Part shown: positions 9,288 through 17,755 of the stretch, piece by piece
How the letters are laid out: every line of letters begins with the position of its first letter
How positions within the stretch are numbered: position 1 is the first letter of the stretch
Notes under the pieces: model-generated
The model's database searches: none
What the model saw: the letters and a program-made list of their open reading frames with translations, nothing else
Told to the model about the DNA's origin: nothing
NCBI RefSeq assembly: GCF_000202635.1
Contig: NC_015125.1
Location: forward strand, 1,612,001 to 1,676,000
DNA from: Microbacterium testaceum StLB037
GTDB lineage: Bacteria; Actinomycetota; Actinomycetes; Actinomycetales; Microbacteriaceae
Direction: 5' to 3'
Length of the DNA: 64,000 nt
Translations under genes and position numbers: made by a program

Positions 9288-9388
9288 ACGAGCGTCGGTG
9301 GAAACGAGGGGGCCTCGCACCGCGACGAGTCTATGGCCGCGCACCTCGGAGCCCCCCGATAGCCTCGCGGAGACGGTTGAATGGAGCG

Positions 9389-10903
9389 GTGCTCCCCGAA
9401 CCCGATCCGACGCTGTGTCACCTGCTCGCCGATGACCTGAGGGCGGCGGGCTACGGCAGCGCGGCACTGCGATCCGCCTGGGGCCCTCAAGCCGACGACG
9501 CCATCGCCCGTGGCCTGCTGGACCCGGCGATCCGGGCGCTGGGCGACCGGCGGGATCCGCTCGCGGTCCTCGGGCGCCTGTGGGGGCTCGGTCGCCCGGT
9601 GCCCCGTGACGACCTCGCCGCCGCTCTACCCGCTGTCGGTATCTCCGGGGTGGTCGCGCTCGGCCTGGCCACGAGCGAGGGCGACACCGTGACGCCCGCC
9701 GTCCTCGTACGCCCGCAGGCGATCGCCGACGCCGACGGTGAGGAGGAGTGGTGGATCGCCAGCGACCTCGACGAGGCGGCGCTGGGGGGACCCCTTCCCG
9801 AAGACCACGTGCTGGGCGTCGGCGGGGCTTCGCAGACGCTCGCACGCCTGCAGCTCACGTGGCGTGCCGCCTCGGCTCTCGACATCGGCACGGGGTGCGG
9901 CATCCAGGCACTCCGACTGCGTCGCTTGGTACCCCGGGTCGTCGCGACGGACATCTCGGAGCGGGCGCTGCGTTTCACCCGCTTGAACGCCCTTCTGAAC
10001 GACGTCGACGGGATCGAGACGCGGCACGGCTCGCTCTTCGACCCCGTCGCGGGGGAGACGTTCGAGCGGGTGGCATCCAATCCCCCGTTCGTCATCACCC
10101 CGCGGGTGGCCGGCGTGCCGGCCTACGAGTATCGCGACGGCGGGCTCGAGGGGGACGCGCTCGTGGCCTCGGTCATCCGTGGGGTGGGGGCGCACCTCGC
10201 CCCGGGCGGGGTGGCGCAGTCCCTCGGCAACTGGGAGTATCGCGACGGTGAGAGCGGACTGGACCGGGTGAAGGGGTGGGTGGACCCCGCCCTGGACGCG
10301 TGGGTGATCGAACGCGAGGTGCTGGATCCGCTCGCGTACGCCGAGCTGTGGGTACGCGACGGCGGAACGGTGCCCGGAACTCCCGCTTACGCCCGCCTGA
10401 TCGACGCGTGGCTCGAGGACTTCGAGCGGCGCGGGGTCACGGGGGTCGGCTTCGGGTACGTCCTGCTGCGGCGGCCGCTGGCCGGGGCTCCCACTCTGGA
10501 GCGTTACGAGCGCGTCGCGGGCGGCGGCGAGGCGGCATTCGGTCCGCACCTGGCCGCATGCCTCGAGGAGCATGATCGCGCCGCTCTCCTCGACGACGAC
10601 GGGCTGGTGGCCGCGACCCTCGGCGTGTCGTCCGACGTCACCGAAGCCCGACACCACCGCCCCGGCGAAGAATCCCCGTCGGTGATCGAACTGCGCCAGG
10701 GCGGCGGGTTCGGCCGCACGATCGAGGTCGACCCCGCGCTCGCCGCTCTCGTCGGAGCCTGCGACGGTGATCTGCCCGTCGGACCGCTGATCGGTGCGAT
10801 CGCCGAGCTTCTCGAGGTGGATGCCGATGACCTGCGGGCGGACCTCCTCCCCCGCGTCCGCGAGCTCATCGTGACGGGCTTCTTGCGCTTCCTCGACGCA
10901 TAG
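9389..10903 (+). CDS. class I SAM-dependent methyltransferase (DUF7059-type)
   Basis: A 504-residue protein with an N-terminal helical domain (1-130), a central Rossmann methyltransferase domain and a C-terminal winged-helix-like region. The SAM-binding motif DIGTGCGIQAL and the NPPF catalytic motif are visible. NPP(F/Y) is typical of enzymes that methylate amide or exocyclic amino nitrogens (PrmC/RsmC/HemK-like), so an RNA or protein target is plausible but not shown. The start is uncertain: GTG 9389 fits the family N-terminus, while TTG 9377 lies four bases after GGAG. It is transcribed divergently from the DUF6049 gene with about 100 bp between them, where a TAGCCT box is seen at 9360-9365. 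Confidence 0.85.
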   Translation: MLPEPDPTLCHLLADDLRAAGYGSAALRSAWGPQADDAIARGLLDPAIRALGDRRDPLAVLGRLWGLGRPVPRDDLAAALPAVGISGVVALGLATSEGDTVTPAVLVRPQAIADADGEEEWWIASDLDEAALGGPLPEDHVLGVGGASQTLARLQLTWRAASALDIGTGCGIQALRLRRLVPRVVATDISERALRFTRLNALLNDVDGIETRHGSLFDPVAGETFERVASNPPFVITPRVAGVPAYEYRDGGLEGDALVASVIRGVGAHLAPGGVAQSLGNWEYRDGESGLDRVKGWVDPALDAWVIEREVLDPLAYAELWVRDGGTVPGTPAYARLIDAWLEDFERRGVTGVGFGYVLLRRPLAGAPTLERYERVAGGGEAAFGPHLAACLEEHDRAALLDDDGLVAATLGVSSDVTEARHHRPGEESPSVIELRQGGGFGRTIEVDPALAALVGACDGDLPVGPLIGAIAELLEVDADDLRADLLPRVRELIVTGFLRFLDA

Positions 10904-10979
10904 TCGCCGCGGCGGGCATGGGCCCGGGACCCTCGACGAGGGGCCGGCGCCCTTCCGGCGCGCTGTCAGTGGCCCCGGA

Positions 10980-10985
10980 TAGGCT
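10980..10985 (+). promoter_or_regulatory. -10 box of leaderless promoter (cca)
   Basis: TAGGCT exactly six bases before the ATG at 10992, matching the recurrent leaderless spacing in this window. No Shine-Dalgarno precedes the start. Confidence 0.6.
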
Positions 10986-10991
10986 CGATGC

Positions 10992-12431
10992 ATGCTGAAC
11001 ATGGCCGAGGGTCTCGCGCGCCTCGAAGAGCTCGCCGCGCACCCCGTGGTCGCCACCTTGGCCCGCGTTTTCGCCGACGCGGGGCGCGATCTCGCGATCG
11101 TCGGCGGTCCGGTGCGCGATGCTCTGCTCGGGCGCCTCACGCACGACTTCGACTTCACCACCGACGCTCGCCCCGACGAGATCCTCGCGCTCGTGAAGCC
11201 GGTCTCGTCGGTCCAGTGGGATGTGGGTCGGGACTTCGGCACGATCGGTGCGCGCGTCCACGGTGAGCAGGTCGAGATCACGACCTACCGCGCCGACAGC
11301 TACGACGGTGTCACGCGCAAGCCCACCGTCGAGTTCGGGGACACTCTCGAGGCCGACCTCACCCGCCGGGACTTCACCGTCAACGCGATGGCCCTGCGCG
11401 TCCCCGCGCGAACGCTCGTCGACCCCACCGGCGGCGTCGAAGACCTGATCGCCGGCCGCCTGCGGACCCCGATCGACCCGGCCGTCAGCTTCGGCGACGA
11501 TCCGCTGCGCATGCTGCGCGGGGCGCGTTTCGCCTCGCAGCTCGAGTTCGACATCGACCCCGACACGCTCGATGCGATCGCCGAGCTGCGTCAGACCCTG
11601 CAGATCGTCAGTCCCGAGCGCGTTCAGTCGGAGCTGGTGCGGCTTCTCCAGACGGATGATCCGGTGCGTGGCATCCGGGTCCTCGTCGAGACACGGCTGA
11701 TCGACGAGTTCCTCCCCGAGGTTCCCGCGCTGCGGCTCGAGGTCGACGAGCACCACCACCACAAGGACGTCTACGAGCACTCGCTCACGGTGCTGCGGCA
11801 GGCGATCGCGCTCGAGAAGCAGCGGACTCCGGATGCCGCGCCCGACGTGCCCCTCCGCCTCGCGGCGCTGCTGCACGACATCGGTAAGCCCGCCACCCGG
11901 CGTCTCGAGCCGGGCGGCGGCGTCACGTTCCACCACCACGACATCAAGGGCGCGCGGATGGCGCGCAAGCGCCTGCAGGCCCTGCGCTTCGACGCGGCGA
12001 CCACCACGGTGGTCTCTCGCCTGATCGAGCTGCACCTGCGCTTCTTCGGCTACGCCGAGGGGGCGTGGACGGATGCCGCGGTCCGGCGTTACGTCCGCGA
12101 CGCGGGCGACGAGCTCGAGCGCCTGCACATCCTCACGCGGGCCGACGTGACCACGCGGAACAAGCGCAAGGCCCAGCGCTTGGCATCCGCCTATGACGAC
12201 ATCGAATCCCGCATCGCGACGCTGCGCGAGCAGGAGGAGATCGACGCGATCCGGCCCGAGCTCGACGGGAACCGCATCCAGGAGGTCCTGGGGATCGCTC
12301 CCGGTCGCGAGGTCGGCGAAGCGTATCGCTTCCTCCTCGACCTGCGGCTCGACGAGGGCGTGGTCGGCGAAGAAGAGGCCGAGCGACGTCTGCGGGAGTG
12401 GTGGGCGGCGCGAACGACGAACGGGGCGTGA
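10992..12431 (+). CDS. cca: CCA tRNA nucleotidyltransferase
   Basis: Adds or repairs the 3' CCA end of tRNAs. The 479-residue protein has the class II nucleotidyltransferase head: GGPVRDALLG, then the catalytic DFDFTTDA dyad, then the RRDFTVNAM motif. An HD-type phosphohydrolase domain follows (LLHDIGKP about 290-300) with a histidine run EHHHHKD just before it. In enzymes with an HD domain this adds 2',3'-cyclic phosphatase or phosphodiesterase activity. The start ATG 10992 is preceded by TAGGCT at six bases, hence likely leaderless; ATG 11001 is an in-frame alternative. A strong terminator overlaps the stop. Confidence 0.94.
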   Translation: MLNMAEGLARLEELAAHPVVATLARVFADAGRDLAIVGGPVRDALLGRLTHDFDFTTDARPDEILALVKPVSSVQWDVGRDFGTIGARVHGEQVEITTYRADSYDGVTRKPTVEFGDTLEADLTRRDFTVNAMALRVPARTLVDPTGGVEDLIAGRLRTPIDPAVSFGDDPLRMLRGARFASQLEFDIDPDTLDAIAELRQTLQIVSPERVQSELVRLLQTDDPVRGIRVLVETRLIDEFLPEVPALRLEVDEHHHHKDVYEHSLTVLRQAIALEKQRTPDAAPDVPLRLAALLHDIGKPATRRLEPGGGVTFHHHDIKGARMARKRLQALRFDAATTTVVSRLIELHLRFFGYAEGAWTDAAVRRYVRDAGDELERLHILTRADVTTRNKRKAQRLASAYDDIESRIATLREQEEIDAIRPELDGNRIQEVLGIAPGREVGEAYRFLLDLRLDEGVVGEEEAERRLREWWAARTTNGA

Positions 12432-12462
12432 TTCGGGCCCCCTTTCGCCGAATCACGCCCCG
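12422..12462. terminator. strong bidirectional terminator after cca
   Basis: Perfect 15-bp inverted repeat (CGGGGCGTGATTCGG / CCGAATCACGCCCCG) with an 11-base loop. It starts inside the last codons of cca and would also stop the convergent PadR operon, whose last small gene ends at 12475. Confidence 0.85.
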
Positions 12463-12474
12463 AGTTTCGGGTGC

Positions 12475-12561
12475 CTAGTCTTCGTCGTCGCGGGACTGTT
12501 CCAGCGCCGCGATGACGAGGTGGGTGAGGTCGATGCTCACGATGCGCGGCTCGTCGCTCAT
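12475..12561 (-). CDS. probable 28-residue small protein, translationally coupled
   Basis: Short frame encoding MSDEPRIVSIDLTHLVIAAL followed by EQSRDDED. Its ATG overlaps the TGA of the preceding membrane-protein gene in ATGA, exactly the coupling used between the other two genes of this operon. It ends 12 bp before a strong terminator, so it lies fully inside the transcript. The product is acidic with one amphipathic or hydrophobic stretch and no recognised domain. Evidence is positional only; conservation in relatives would settle it. Confidence 0.55.
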   Translation of the reverse strand: MSDEPRIVSIDLTHLVIAALEQSRDDED

Positions 12562-13649
12562 GGCGCCACCGTTTCCTGCACCGGCGTCGGGGTCGGTTGC
12601 GGCGTGGCGTTCGGAGAGGCTTCGGTGCTCGGCACCGCGCCCGTCGGCACCGGCTGGACGCGCAGGAAGGGGAAGGTCGGCGTCTTCGCTTTCGCGACGT
12701 CTTCCACCTCATCCCAACTCATCACGCCGGCCGGGATCTCGCGCAGCGGGTAGATGTTCCACGCATCCGCGGCCCCCGGTGCCGTGTAGGGCACCGGCAC
12801 GGGTCCCCCTCCGCCGTAGAAGTAGTTGTCGAAGGGGGCCGAGCCGTTGTCGCTGCCGATGGTTGTGAGCGGCCTGCCGTCCTGATCGAAGAGCTGCACC
12901 ATCGGAATGGCGTTGCCGTCGGATCCGAAGGCGTAGATGTTGCGGATGCGCTGCCCGTCCAGTGAAAGCCCCGGAGTGATGGATGCCGCGGCGTGATCGT
13001 TGTACGACGAGTCCCAGACGAGCGACTGCACGCTGCCGGCGATGCTCACGAGAGTGAACGGGGTCAGCACCAGGGTCACCACGGTCACGGCGGTGCGGAT
13101 CCCGCGCGTGATCGAGGTGGGCGCCCACCGGCCGCGGCCCCACTGCACGCTCAGCAGCAGCAGGGCTGCCATGAGCACCATGCCGGGGAACTGCGTCGCC
13201 CCGACCAGGTACGCGACGGTGCCCGACATCGAGCCGTACCCGGACCAGAAGAGCGGCGCGATGAAGAGGTACAGCACCACCGCGCGGAGCACCCACCAGA
13301 TCGGACGGAGGGATGCCGCGAACTCGAGCAACCATTCGGCCGCGGGGTTCCGCCGGATCTGCGTGTCGATCGACTTCCGGAGGTCGGCGATGCGCCGCCG
13401 GATCGGTACCCGCGCGGCCGCGGGCATGTCGCTGCGCTCCGGGAGCCCCGCGGCCGCGCGGAGTTCGGCGGCGTAGGTCGCGGCATCCGGAAGCGTGAAG
13501 GTGTCACCGGCCTCGGCGGCCTGATCCGAGAGGTCGGCTTCGAGACCGTCGAGCAGATCGTCGACGTCGTCGACGGGCAGGTCGTCGAGGTGTCGGCGGA
13601 CCGCCGCGGCGAAGGCACGGATGTCGTCGTGCACGGGTGTGGTGATCAT
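12558..13649 (-). CDS. PadR-linked membrane protein (HAAS-like sensor domain)
   Basis: A 363-residue protein of unknown function. The N-terminal 90 residues (DDIRAFAAAVRRHLDDLP, DLLDGLEADLSD) look like the HAAS/DUF1700 helical domain commonly encoded beside PadR regulators. Three or more transmembrane helices follow (about 120-235), then a roughly 130-residue Gly/Asn-rich, probably extracytoplasmic part, and a Pro/Thr/Glu-rich tail. Start and end are coupled by ATGA overlaps to PadR upstream and the 28-residue gene downstream. I infer an envelope-stress or membrane-remodelling role controlled by PadR; the sequence shows no enzyme motif. Confidence 0.82.
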   Translation of the reverse strand: MITTPVHDDIRAFAAAVRRHLDDLPVDDVDDLLDGLEADLSDQAAEAGDTFTLPDAATYAAELRAAAGLPERSDMPAAARVPIRRRIADLRKSIDTQIRRNPAAEWLLEFAASLRPIWWVLRAVVLYLFIAPLFWSGYGSMSGTVAYLVGATQFPGMVLMAALLLLSVQWGRGRWAPTSITRGIRTAVTVVTLVLTPFTLVSIAGSVQSLVWDSSYNDHAAASITPGLSLDGQRIRNIYAFGSDGNAIPMVQLFDQDGRPLTTIGSDNGSAPFDNYFYGGGGPVPVPYTAPGAADAWNIYPLREIPAGVMSWDEVEDVAKAKTPTFPFLRVQPVPTGAVPSTEASPNATPQPTPTPVQETVAP

Positions 13650-14002
13650 CGGGCGTCTCCGATCGTGCGCAGCTTCGTGGGGGTCGTGTCGTCGAGGAGG
13701 GTGGTCATGGCGGTGGAGAAGTGGGTCCAGCTCTCGCGCTGGGCGTCGAGCAGCTCTTTGCCCTGCGGGTTGATCGCGTAGTACTTGCGGTGCGGTCCCC
13801 CCTCGGATGGCACGACGTAACTCGACAGCGCCCCCGCGGAGTACAGGCGTCGCAGCGTGCCGTACACCGAGGCGTCCCCCACTTCGCCGAGTCCCGCCTC
13901 GCGCAGGCGCCGCACGATGTCGTAGCCGTACCCGTCGTCGTGCTGCACGACCGCCAACACGGCGGCATCCAGCACCCCCTTCAACAGCTGCGTCGTATCC
14001 AC
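13646..14002 (-). CDS. PadR family transcriptional regulator
   Basis: A 118-residue repressor with the PadR winged-helix signature: LLKGVLDAAVLAVVQHDDGYGYDI, then VYGTLRRLYSAGAL, a GGPHRKYYAIN wing, and a C-terminal dimerisation helix with a conserved tryptophan. I set the start at GTG 14002 because AAGGGAG lies at the right distance and the family fold begins there; the open frame runs further upstream into repeat DNA. It overlaps the next gene by four bases. By family precedent it represses its own operon in response to membrane- or ligand-derived signals. Confidence 0.9.
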   Translation of the reverse strand: MDTTQLLKGVLDAAVLAVVQHDDGYGYDIVRRLREAGLGEVGDASVYGTLRRLYSAGALSSYVVPSEGGPHRKYYAINPQGKELLDAQRESWTHFSTAMTTLLDDTTPTKLRTIGDAR

Positions 14003-14093
14003 ACGCGGCTCCCTTCGCTTCTCTGCCTCGGACAGTACCACGCAGTGCGCAGTAGTGCGCGGTGCGAAGGCGTGTCGCGCGTCGCGGCTCCCG

Positions 14094-14206
14094 GTGGCTT
14101 CGACGAGCTCAGCCACCTGCGCTCGGAGGTCCCTGCGCTTGTCGAAGGTTCCGGGACCCCCGCGTGCTGTGCGCGGAGGTCCCTGAGCTTGTCGAAGGGT
14201 CCGGTG
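14094..14206. repeat. intergenic repeat, GTCCCTGAGCTTGTCGAAGG family (two copies)
   Basis: Two copies of a mosaic unit: GGTGGCTTCGACGAGCTCAG ... AGGTCCCTGCGCTTGTCGAAGG and AGGTCCCTGAGCTTGTCGAAGGG. The halves CTTCGAC-N-GCTCAG and CTGAGCTTGTCGAAG are inverted relative to each other, so a complete unit can fold into a hairpin. Three more copies occur at 43128-43300. Confidence 0.8.
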
Positions 14207-14248
14207 CCCCAGCGCCCTGCGGACGCGACGGCGGTGCGGGAGGAAGGC

Positions 14249-14292
14249 CGAGGGGGTGGCATCCATCCCGACGAATGGATGCCACCCCCTCG
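14249..14292 (-). terminator. terminator of alcohol dehydrogenase gene
   Basis: Perfect 18-bp inverted repeat with an 8-base loop, ten bases beyond the dehydrogenase stop. Each arm contains the over-represented word GGCATCC/GGATGCC. Confidence 0.82.
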
Positions 14293-14301
14293 AGGCGACG
14301 A

Positions 14302-15336
14302 TCAGGGAACGACGACCGCGCGCCCGCGCACCTTGCCCGCGTGGAGCTTCTCGTACGCCTCCACCGCTCCGTCGAAGCCGTACCGCTCGACGTGGACGCC
14401 GACGGCGCCGCTGCGCGCGAGATCGAGGACCTCGATGAGCTCGCTGCGCGTACCCCAGTACGGCGCGCGCACGGCCGCACCCATGGGTGTGGAGAAGAAG
14501 CCGGCGGGGAGGATGCCGCCTCCGATTCCGACGATGTGGATGAAGCTGTCGATCCCGGCGACCTCTCGGGCGAGATCGATGGTGGGCTGGACGCCGACGA
14601 AGTCGAAGACCGCTGCGGCTCCGAGTCCGCCCGTCAACTCACGGATGCGCGCGGCGGCGTGCTCGTCGGAGGTCACGGTGTGGTGCGCGCCGACCTCGCG
14701 AGCGAGCGCGAGCTTGTCCTCGCCGAGGTCGACCGCGATGACGGTGGCCTGCGAGATCGCGCGCAGGATCTGGACGCCGACGTGTCCGAGACCTCCCACG
14801 CCGATCACCACAGCGGTGGCACCGGGGTACAGCTTCTCTTTCGCCGAGACGATCGCGTGGTACGGCGTGAGGCCCGCGTCGGTGAGAGAGACGGTCTCGA
14901 CGGGGTCGAGGTCGCCGAGGGGCGCGAGGTGGCGCGGATCGTCGACGATCACGTACTCGGCCATGGCGCCCGGGCTGCCGAGGCCGGGAGGGGTGATGCC
15001 CATCTCCGCCGCGTGCGGGCAGTAGTTCTCCGCCCCTTTCGCGCAGGCGTGGCAGCGCCCGCATCCCCACGGTCCGTAGATGGCGTAGGCCTCGCCGATG
15101 TTCACGCCCTTGACGCCTTCGCCGAGCTCATCGACGACGCCGGCCCCCTCGTGGCCGAGCGTGAGGGGGAGCCCGTACGTGTACTGCTCCTCGGGGAGGT
15201 CCATCACGAACCAGTCGGAGTGGCACAGACCCGCCGCCGTCACCTTGAGACGCACCTGGCCCGGGCCCGCGTGAGGCTCCTCGATGTCGACGACCTCGGG
15301 GCCCTTGCCGATCTCGCGATACTGCACTGCCTTCAT
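14302..15336 (-). CDS. zinc-dependent alcohol dehydrogenase
   Basis: Medium-chain dehydrogenase of 344 residues acting on alcohols with NAD(P). The catalytic zinc ligands are in GLCHSDW and GHEGAG, the structural zinc cysteines in CGRCHACAKGAENYC, and the Rossmann motif is GVGGLGHVG. The ATG at 15336 follows GGAAGGGA on its own strand. A far longer open frame extends upstream but is a GC-rich artefact. It is divergent from a GAF-domain regulator, which is followed by an aldehyde dehydrogenase, so it probably performs the first step of an alcohol-to-acid pathway. The substrate cannot be read from sequence; ethanol or another short primary alcohol is likely. Confidence 0.92.
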   Translation of the reverse strand: MKAVQYREIGKGPEVVDIEEPHAGPGQVRLKVTAAGLCHSDWFVMDLPEEQYTYGLPLTLGHEGAGVVDELGEGVKGVNIGEAYAIYGPWGCGRCHACAKGAENYCPHAAEMGITPPGLGSPGAMAEYVIVDDPRHLAPLGDLDPVETVSLTDAGLTPYHAIVSAKEKLYPGATAVVIGVGGLGHVGVQILRAISQATVIAVDLGEDKLALAREVGAHHTVTSDEHAAARIRELTGGLGAAAVFDFVGVQPTIDLAREVAGIDSFIHIVGIGGGILPAGFFSTPMGAAVRAPYWGTRSELIEVLDLARSGAVGVHVERYGFDGAVEAYEKLHAGKVRGRAVVVP

Positions 15337-15627
15337 GGCATCCCTTCCTTTCGTTCCCCTCCACCGTGCGTGGTCCGTCGCTTCGCGGGCGCGGGGGTTG
15401 ACGGCGTTTTCGGGGGATCGGGAACGGTTCTCAACCGGGTGCGGTGGCGGGCGGGCGTCTCCGCCCGCGGTCGCGGTCCGTCGGGGCGCCGTCGTGCAGC
15501 GGTCGGGCCCGAGTGCGAGGGCTTCGACGACGACTCGGGCAGCCAGGGCGTGACGGTACCGCCCTCCCGCGAGAGCGACGCCCGACCTAGACTGGCGAAG
15601 ACCACCGTCACCGCCGATGGGAGTCCC

Positions 15628-16917
15628 GTGCCTTCTCCGTGGTCGCGACCGCCGATCTCCCCCGAGACCTCGGGGCTGCTGATCGCGCGAGCGCACGAGG
15701 AGCTTCTCGCCGGAAACGAGGAAGATCGGCGCCTGAACGACGTGCGGCCGCTTGTGCAGGAGTCGTGGCGCCGGTCGTTGGCGTCCCTCGTCGGACCCGA
15801 AGGGCTCCCCTCTCTCGACCTCGCGAGCGACGAGCTCGAGGCGTACCGCCGCGCGCACCCGCTCGCCGGGGTGATGGACATGGTTCGCGCTCTCCTGCTC
15901 CCCGGAACGGCCGAGGAGTCGGGGGTCGTCGTGGCGGTGGGCGACGCGGCGGGCCGCCTGCTGTGGGTCGAGGGCGACCGGCACATCCGCGCGCTGACGG
16001 GCGACATGGGCTTCGTCGCGGGCGCCAACTGGGCGGAGGATGCCGTCGGCACTTCGGCCCCCGGAACAGCTCTGACGCTGGATCAGTCGGTGCAGATCCG
16101 CGGTGCCGAGCATTTCAATCGACTCGTGCAGCCGTGGTCGTGCACCGCGGCGCCCGTGCACGACCCGGAGTCGCGGCGCCTGATCGGTGTGATCGACGTC
16201 ACGGGAGGGCCCGAGGCGGTGACCCCGCAAGCGCAGTTGCTGGTGGATGCCACGGCCCGGGCGATCGAGAGCGAGATCCTCGTCGCGCGGCTGCGGGCGC
16301 AGCAGGCGCCACCGCCGAAGAGATCCGCGCCGTCGCGTGCGCTCCTGCGCATCCTCGGCCGCGACCGGGCGATGCTGGAGGTCGGTGGGGAGACGCTCGA
16401 GCTCAGTGCCCGACACGCCGAGATCCTGCTCCTGCTCGCCGTCCATCGCGAGGGACTGTCGGCCGAGGCCCTGAGCGAGGCGGTCTACGGCCACGCAGCG
16501 GTCGAGACGCTCCGGCCCGAGATGGTCCGTCTGCGGCGCGTGCTCGCCCCCGTTGCACCTCGCCTGGTCCCGGCATCCCGACCGTATCGGCTGCCCGACG
16601 CACTGGAGACCGACGCCCAGCACGTGCTGTCTCTGCTGGATCGCGGGGCGCACCGGGTGGCGCTCGCCGCGTACGCGGGGCCCGTGCTCCCCGAGTCGGA
16701 TGCTCCGGGCGTCGTCGAGGCGCGCGAGTCGGTGCGCTCGGCGCTGCGGGAGGCGCTCCTCGCCGAGGCGGGCGTCGATGTGCTGCTCGCGTACGCAGAG
16801 ACCGCGGATGCGCGCGACGACGAGGACGTGCTGCGGCTGTGCCTCGCGATGCTCCCGGCCCGATCGCCGAAGCGGGCGGGGCTCGTCGCACGGCTGGAGC
16901 GACTCGACAGCGCGTGA
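15628..16917 (+). CDS. GAF-domain transcriptional regulator of alcohol/aldehyde metabolism
   Basis: A 429-residue protein. Residues 40-230 resemble the GAF sensor module of AcoR-type regulators (VQESWRRS, then EGDRHIRALTGDMGFVAGANWAEDAVGTSAPG). Instead of a sigma-54 AAA+ domain it carries a C-terminal DNA-binding-like region (about 240-320; LSARHAEILLLLAVHREGLS) resembling a winged helix, followed by a bacterial-transcriptional-activator-like helical tail. Start at GTG 15628, preceded by GATGGGAG; TAGACT at 15588-15593 is a likely -10 box. Sitting between adh and aldehyde dehydrogenase genes, it probably activates both. Target and ligand are inferred, not shown. Confidence 0.8.
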   Translation: MPSPWSRPPISPETSGLLIARAHEELLAGNEEDRRLNDVRPLVQESWRRSLASLVGPEGLPSLDLASDELEAYRRAHPLAGVMDMVRALLLPGTAEESGVVVAVGDAAGRLLWVEGDRHIRALTGDMGFVAGANWAEDAVGTSAPGTALTLDQSVQIRGAEHFNRLVQPWSCTAAPVHDPESRRLIGVIDVTGGPEAVTPQAQLLVDATARAIESEILVARLRAQQAPPPKRSAPSRALLRILGRDRAMLEVGGETLELSARHAEILLLLAVHREGLSAEALSEAVYGHAAVETLRPEMVRLRRVLAPVAPRLVPASRPYRLPDALETDAQHVLSLLDRGAHRVALAAYAGPVLPESDAPGVVEARESVRSALREALLAEAGVDVLLAYAETADARDDEDVLRLCLAMLPARSPKRAGLVARLERLDSA

Positions 16918-16977
16918 GGTCGCACGCGAGGGCGCTCGCGACGCGCCGGAGGGGTGCCCGATGTCGGAGGCCCTCGT

Positions 16978-16983
16978 TACGCT
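16978..16983 (+). promoter_or_regulatory. -10 box of leaderless promoter
   Basis: TACGCT exactly six bases before the ATG at 16990; fits the recurrent leaderless spacing of this window. Confidence 0.58.
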
Positions 16984-16989
16984 GAACAT

Positions 16990-17514
16990 ATGGACGAAAA
17001 GGCGCTCGACATCTTCTCGGCAGCTCGCGCTCGACGCGACGTGGGGCGCATTCGCGAGGCTCTCGCCGAGGTGAAGGCGGGCGACGTCGCTCGGGTCATC
17101 GTCCGTTCGCCGCGGTACGGGCTGTATGCGATCGAGGGCACCGTGCGCATCGGCGTGGGCGGTCAGCCTCTCGTCGGTGACATCATCCTGGGCACGAGCT
17201 CCGAGATCCAGCGGATCGACGTGGGCATCGAGTCGCCCGAACCGGCTCTCGGGGCCGACGTGGTCGATCCGTCGACACTCCCCCACGGAACCCCCGTTCG
17301 CGTGACGTTCTCCACGCCCACGAACCAGACTTTCGCGCTGACCGGTCCGATCACCGCCGGCAACGACCGCTTCCTCCTCGTCGGCAGCTGGATCGTCGCC
17401 GACGATCGCACGATCGCCCCTCGCGTCATCAGCATCGAGCGTCTCGACGACGTCGACCTGCACGAGGTGAACGTCCCGCCGCTGCGCTCGGTGCTGGCCG
17501 ACGCCGACGCCTGA
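16990..17514 (+). CDS. conserved hypothetical protein
   Basis: A 174-residue soluble protein of unknown function. An N-terminal helical part (MDEKALDIFSAARARRDVGRI) is followed by two beta-rich segments that look like a duplicated small barrel: residues 35-80 describe one (VARVIVRSPRYGLYAIEGTV), residues 95-150 another (GTPVRVTFSTPTNQTFALTG). No catalytic motif, signal or membrane segment is seen. Start ATG 16990 was preferred over an in-frame ATG 36 bp upstream because of the TACGCT box at six bases. A hairpin terminator follows at 17528. Confidence 0.8.
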   Translation: MDEKALDIFSAARARRDVGRIREALAEVKAGDVARVIVRSPRYGLYAIEGTVRIGVGGQPLVGDIILGTSSEIQRIDVGIESPEPALGADVVDPSTLPHGTPVRVTFSTPTNQTFALTGPITAGNDRFLLVGSWIVADDRTIAPRVISIERLDDVDLHEVNVPPLRSVLADADA

Positions 17515-17527
17515 CGGCACGCGCGGA

Positions 17528-17561
17528 ACGGATGCCACGGCCTCGGGGTCGTGGCATCCGT
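17528..17561 (+). terminator. terminator after hypothetical gene
   Basis: Perfect 12-bp inverted repeat ACGGATGCCACG / CGTGGCATCCGT with a 10-base loop, 13 bp past the stop at 17514. The arms again contain GGATGCC/GGCATCC. Confidence 0.75.
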
Positions 17562-17612
17562 CGTTCCTGCGCTGAGTCGGGGTTGCGCCCCGGGCGCGGC
17601 GGCGCTGCGCTG

Positions 17613-17742
17613 TGCGCCGGGTGGTCGTGCCATGCGCCGGGTGGCCGCGCCATGCGCCGGATGGCCGCGCTATGCGCCGGATGGTCGCGCTGTGCGCCGG
17701 GTGGTCGCGCTGTGCGCCGGGTGGTCGCGCTGTGCGCCGAGC
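17613..17742. repeat. 20-bp tandem repeat array (about 6.5 copies)
   Basis: Six contiguous 20-bp units of the form TGCGCCGGGTGGTCGCGCTG, with variants at positions 9, 13, 15 and 19-20, plus half a seventh. There are no spacers, so it is not a CRISPR array. Confidence 0.9.
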
Positions 17743-17755
17743 GGCGCGTCGTTCG

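Noticed and set aside
17613..17742. CRISPR-like array
   Set aside because: Units are directly contiguous without spacers, units are 20 bp and vary, and there is no cas gene.
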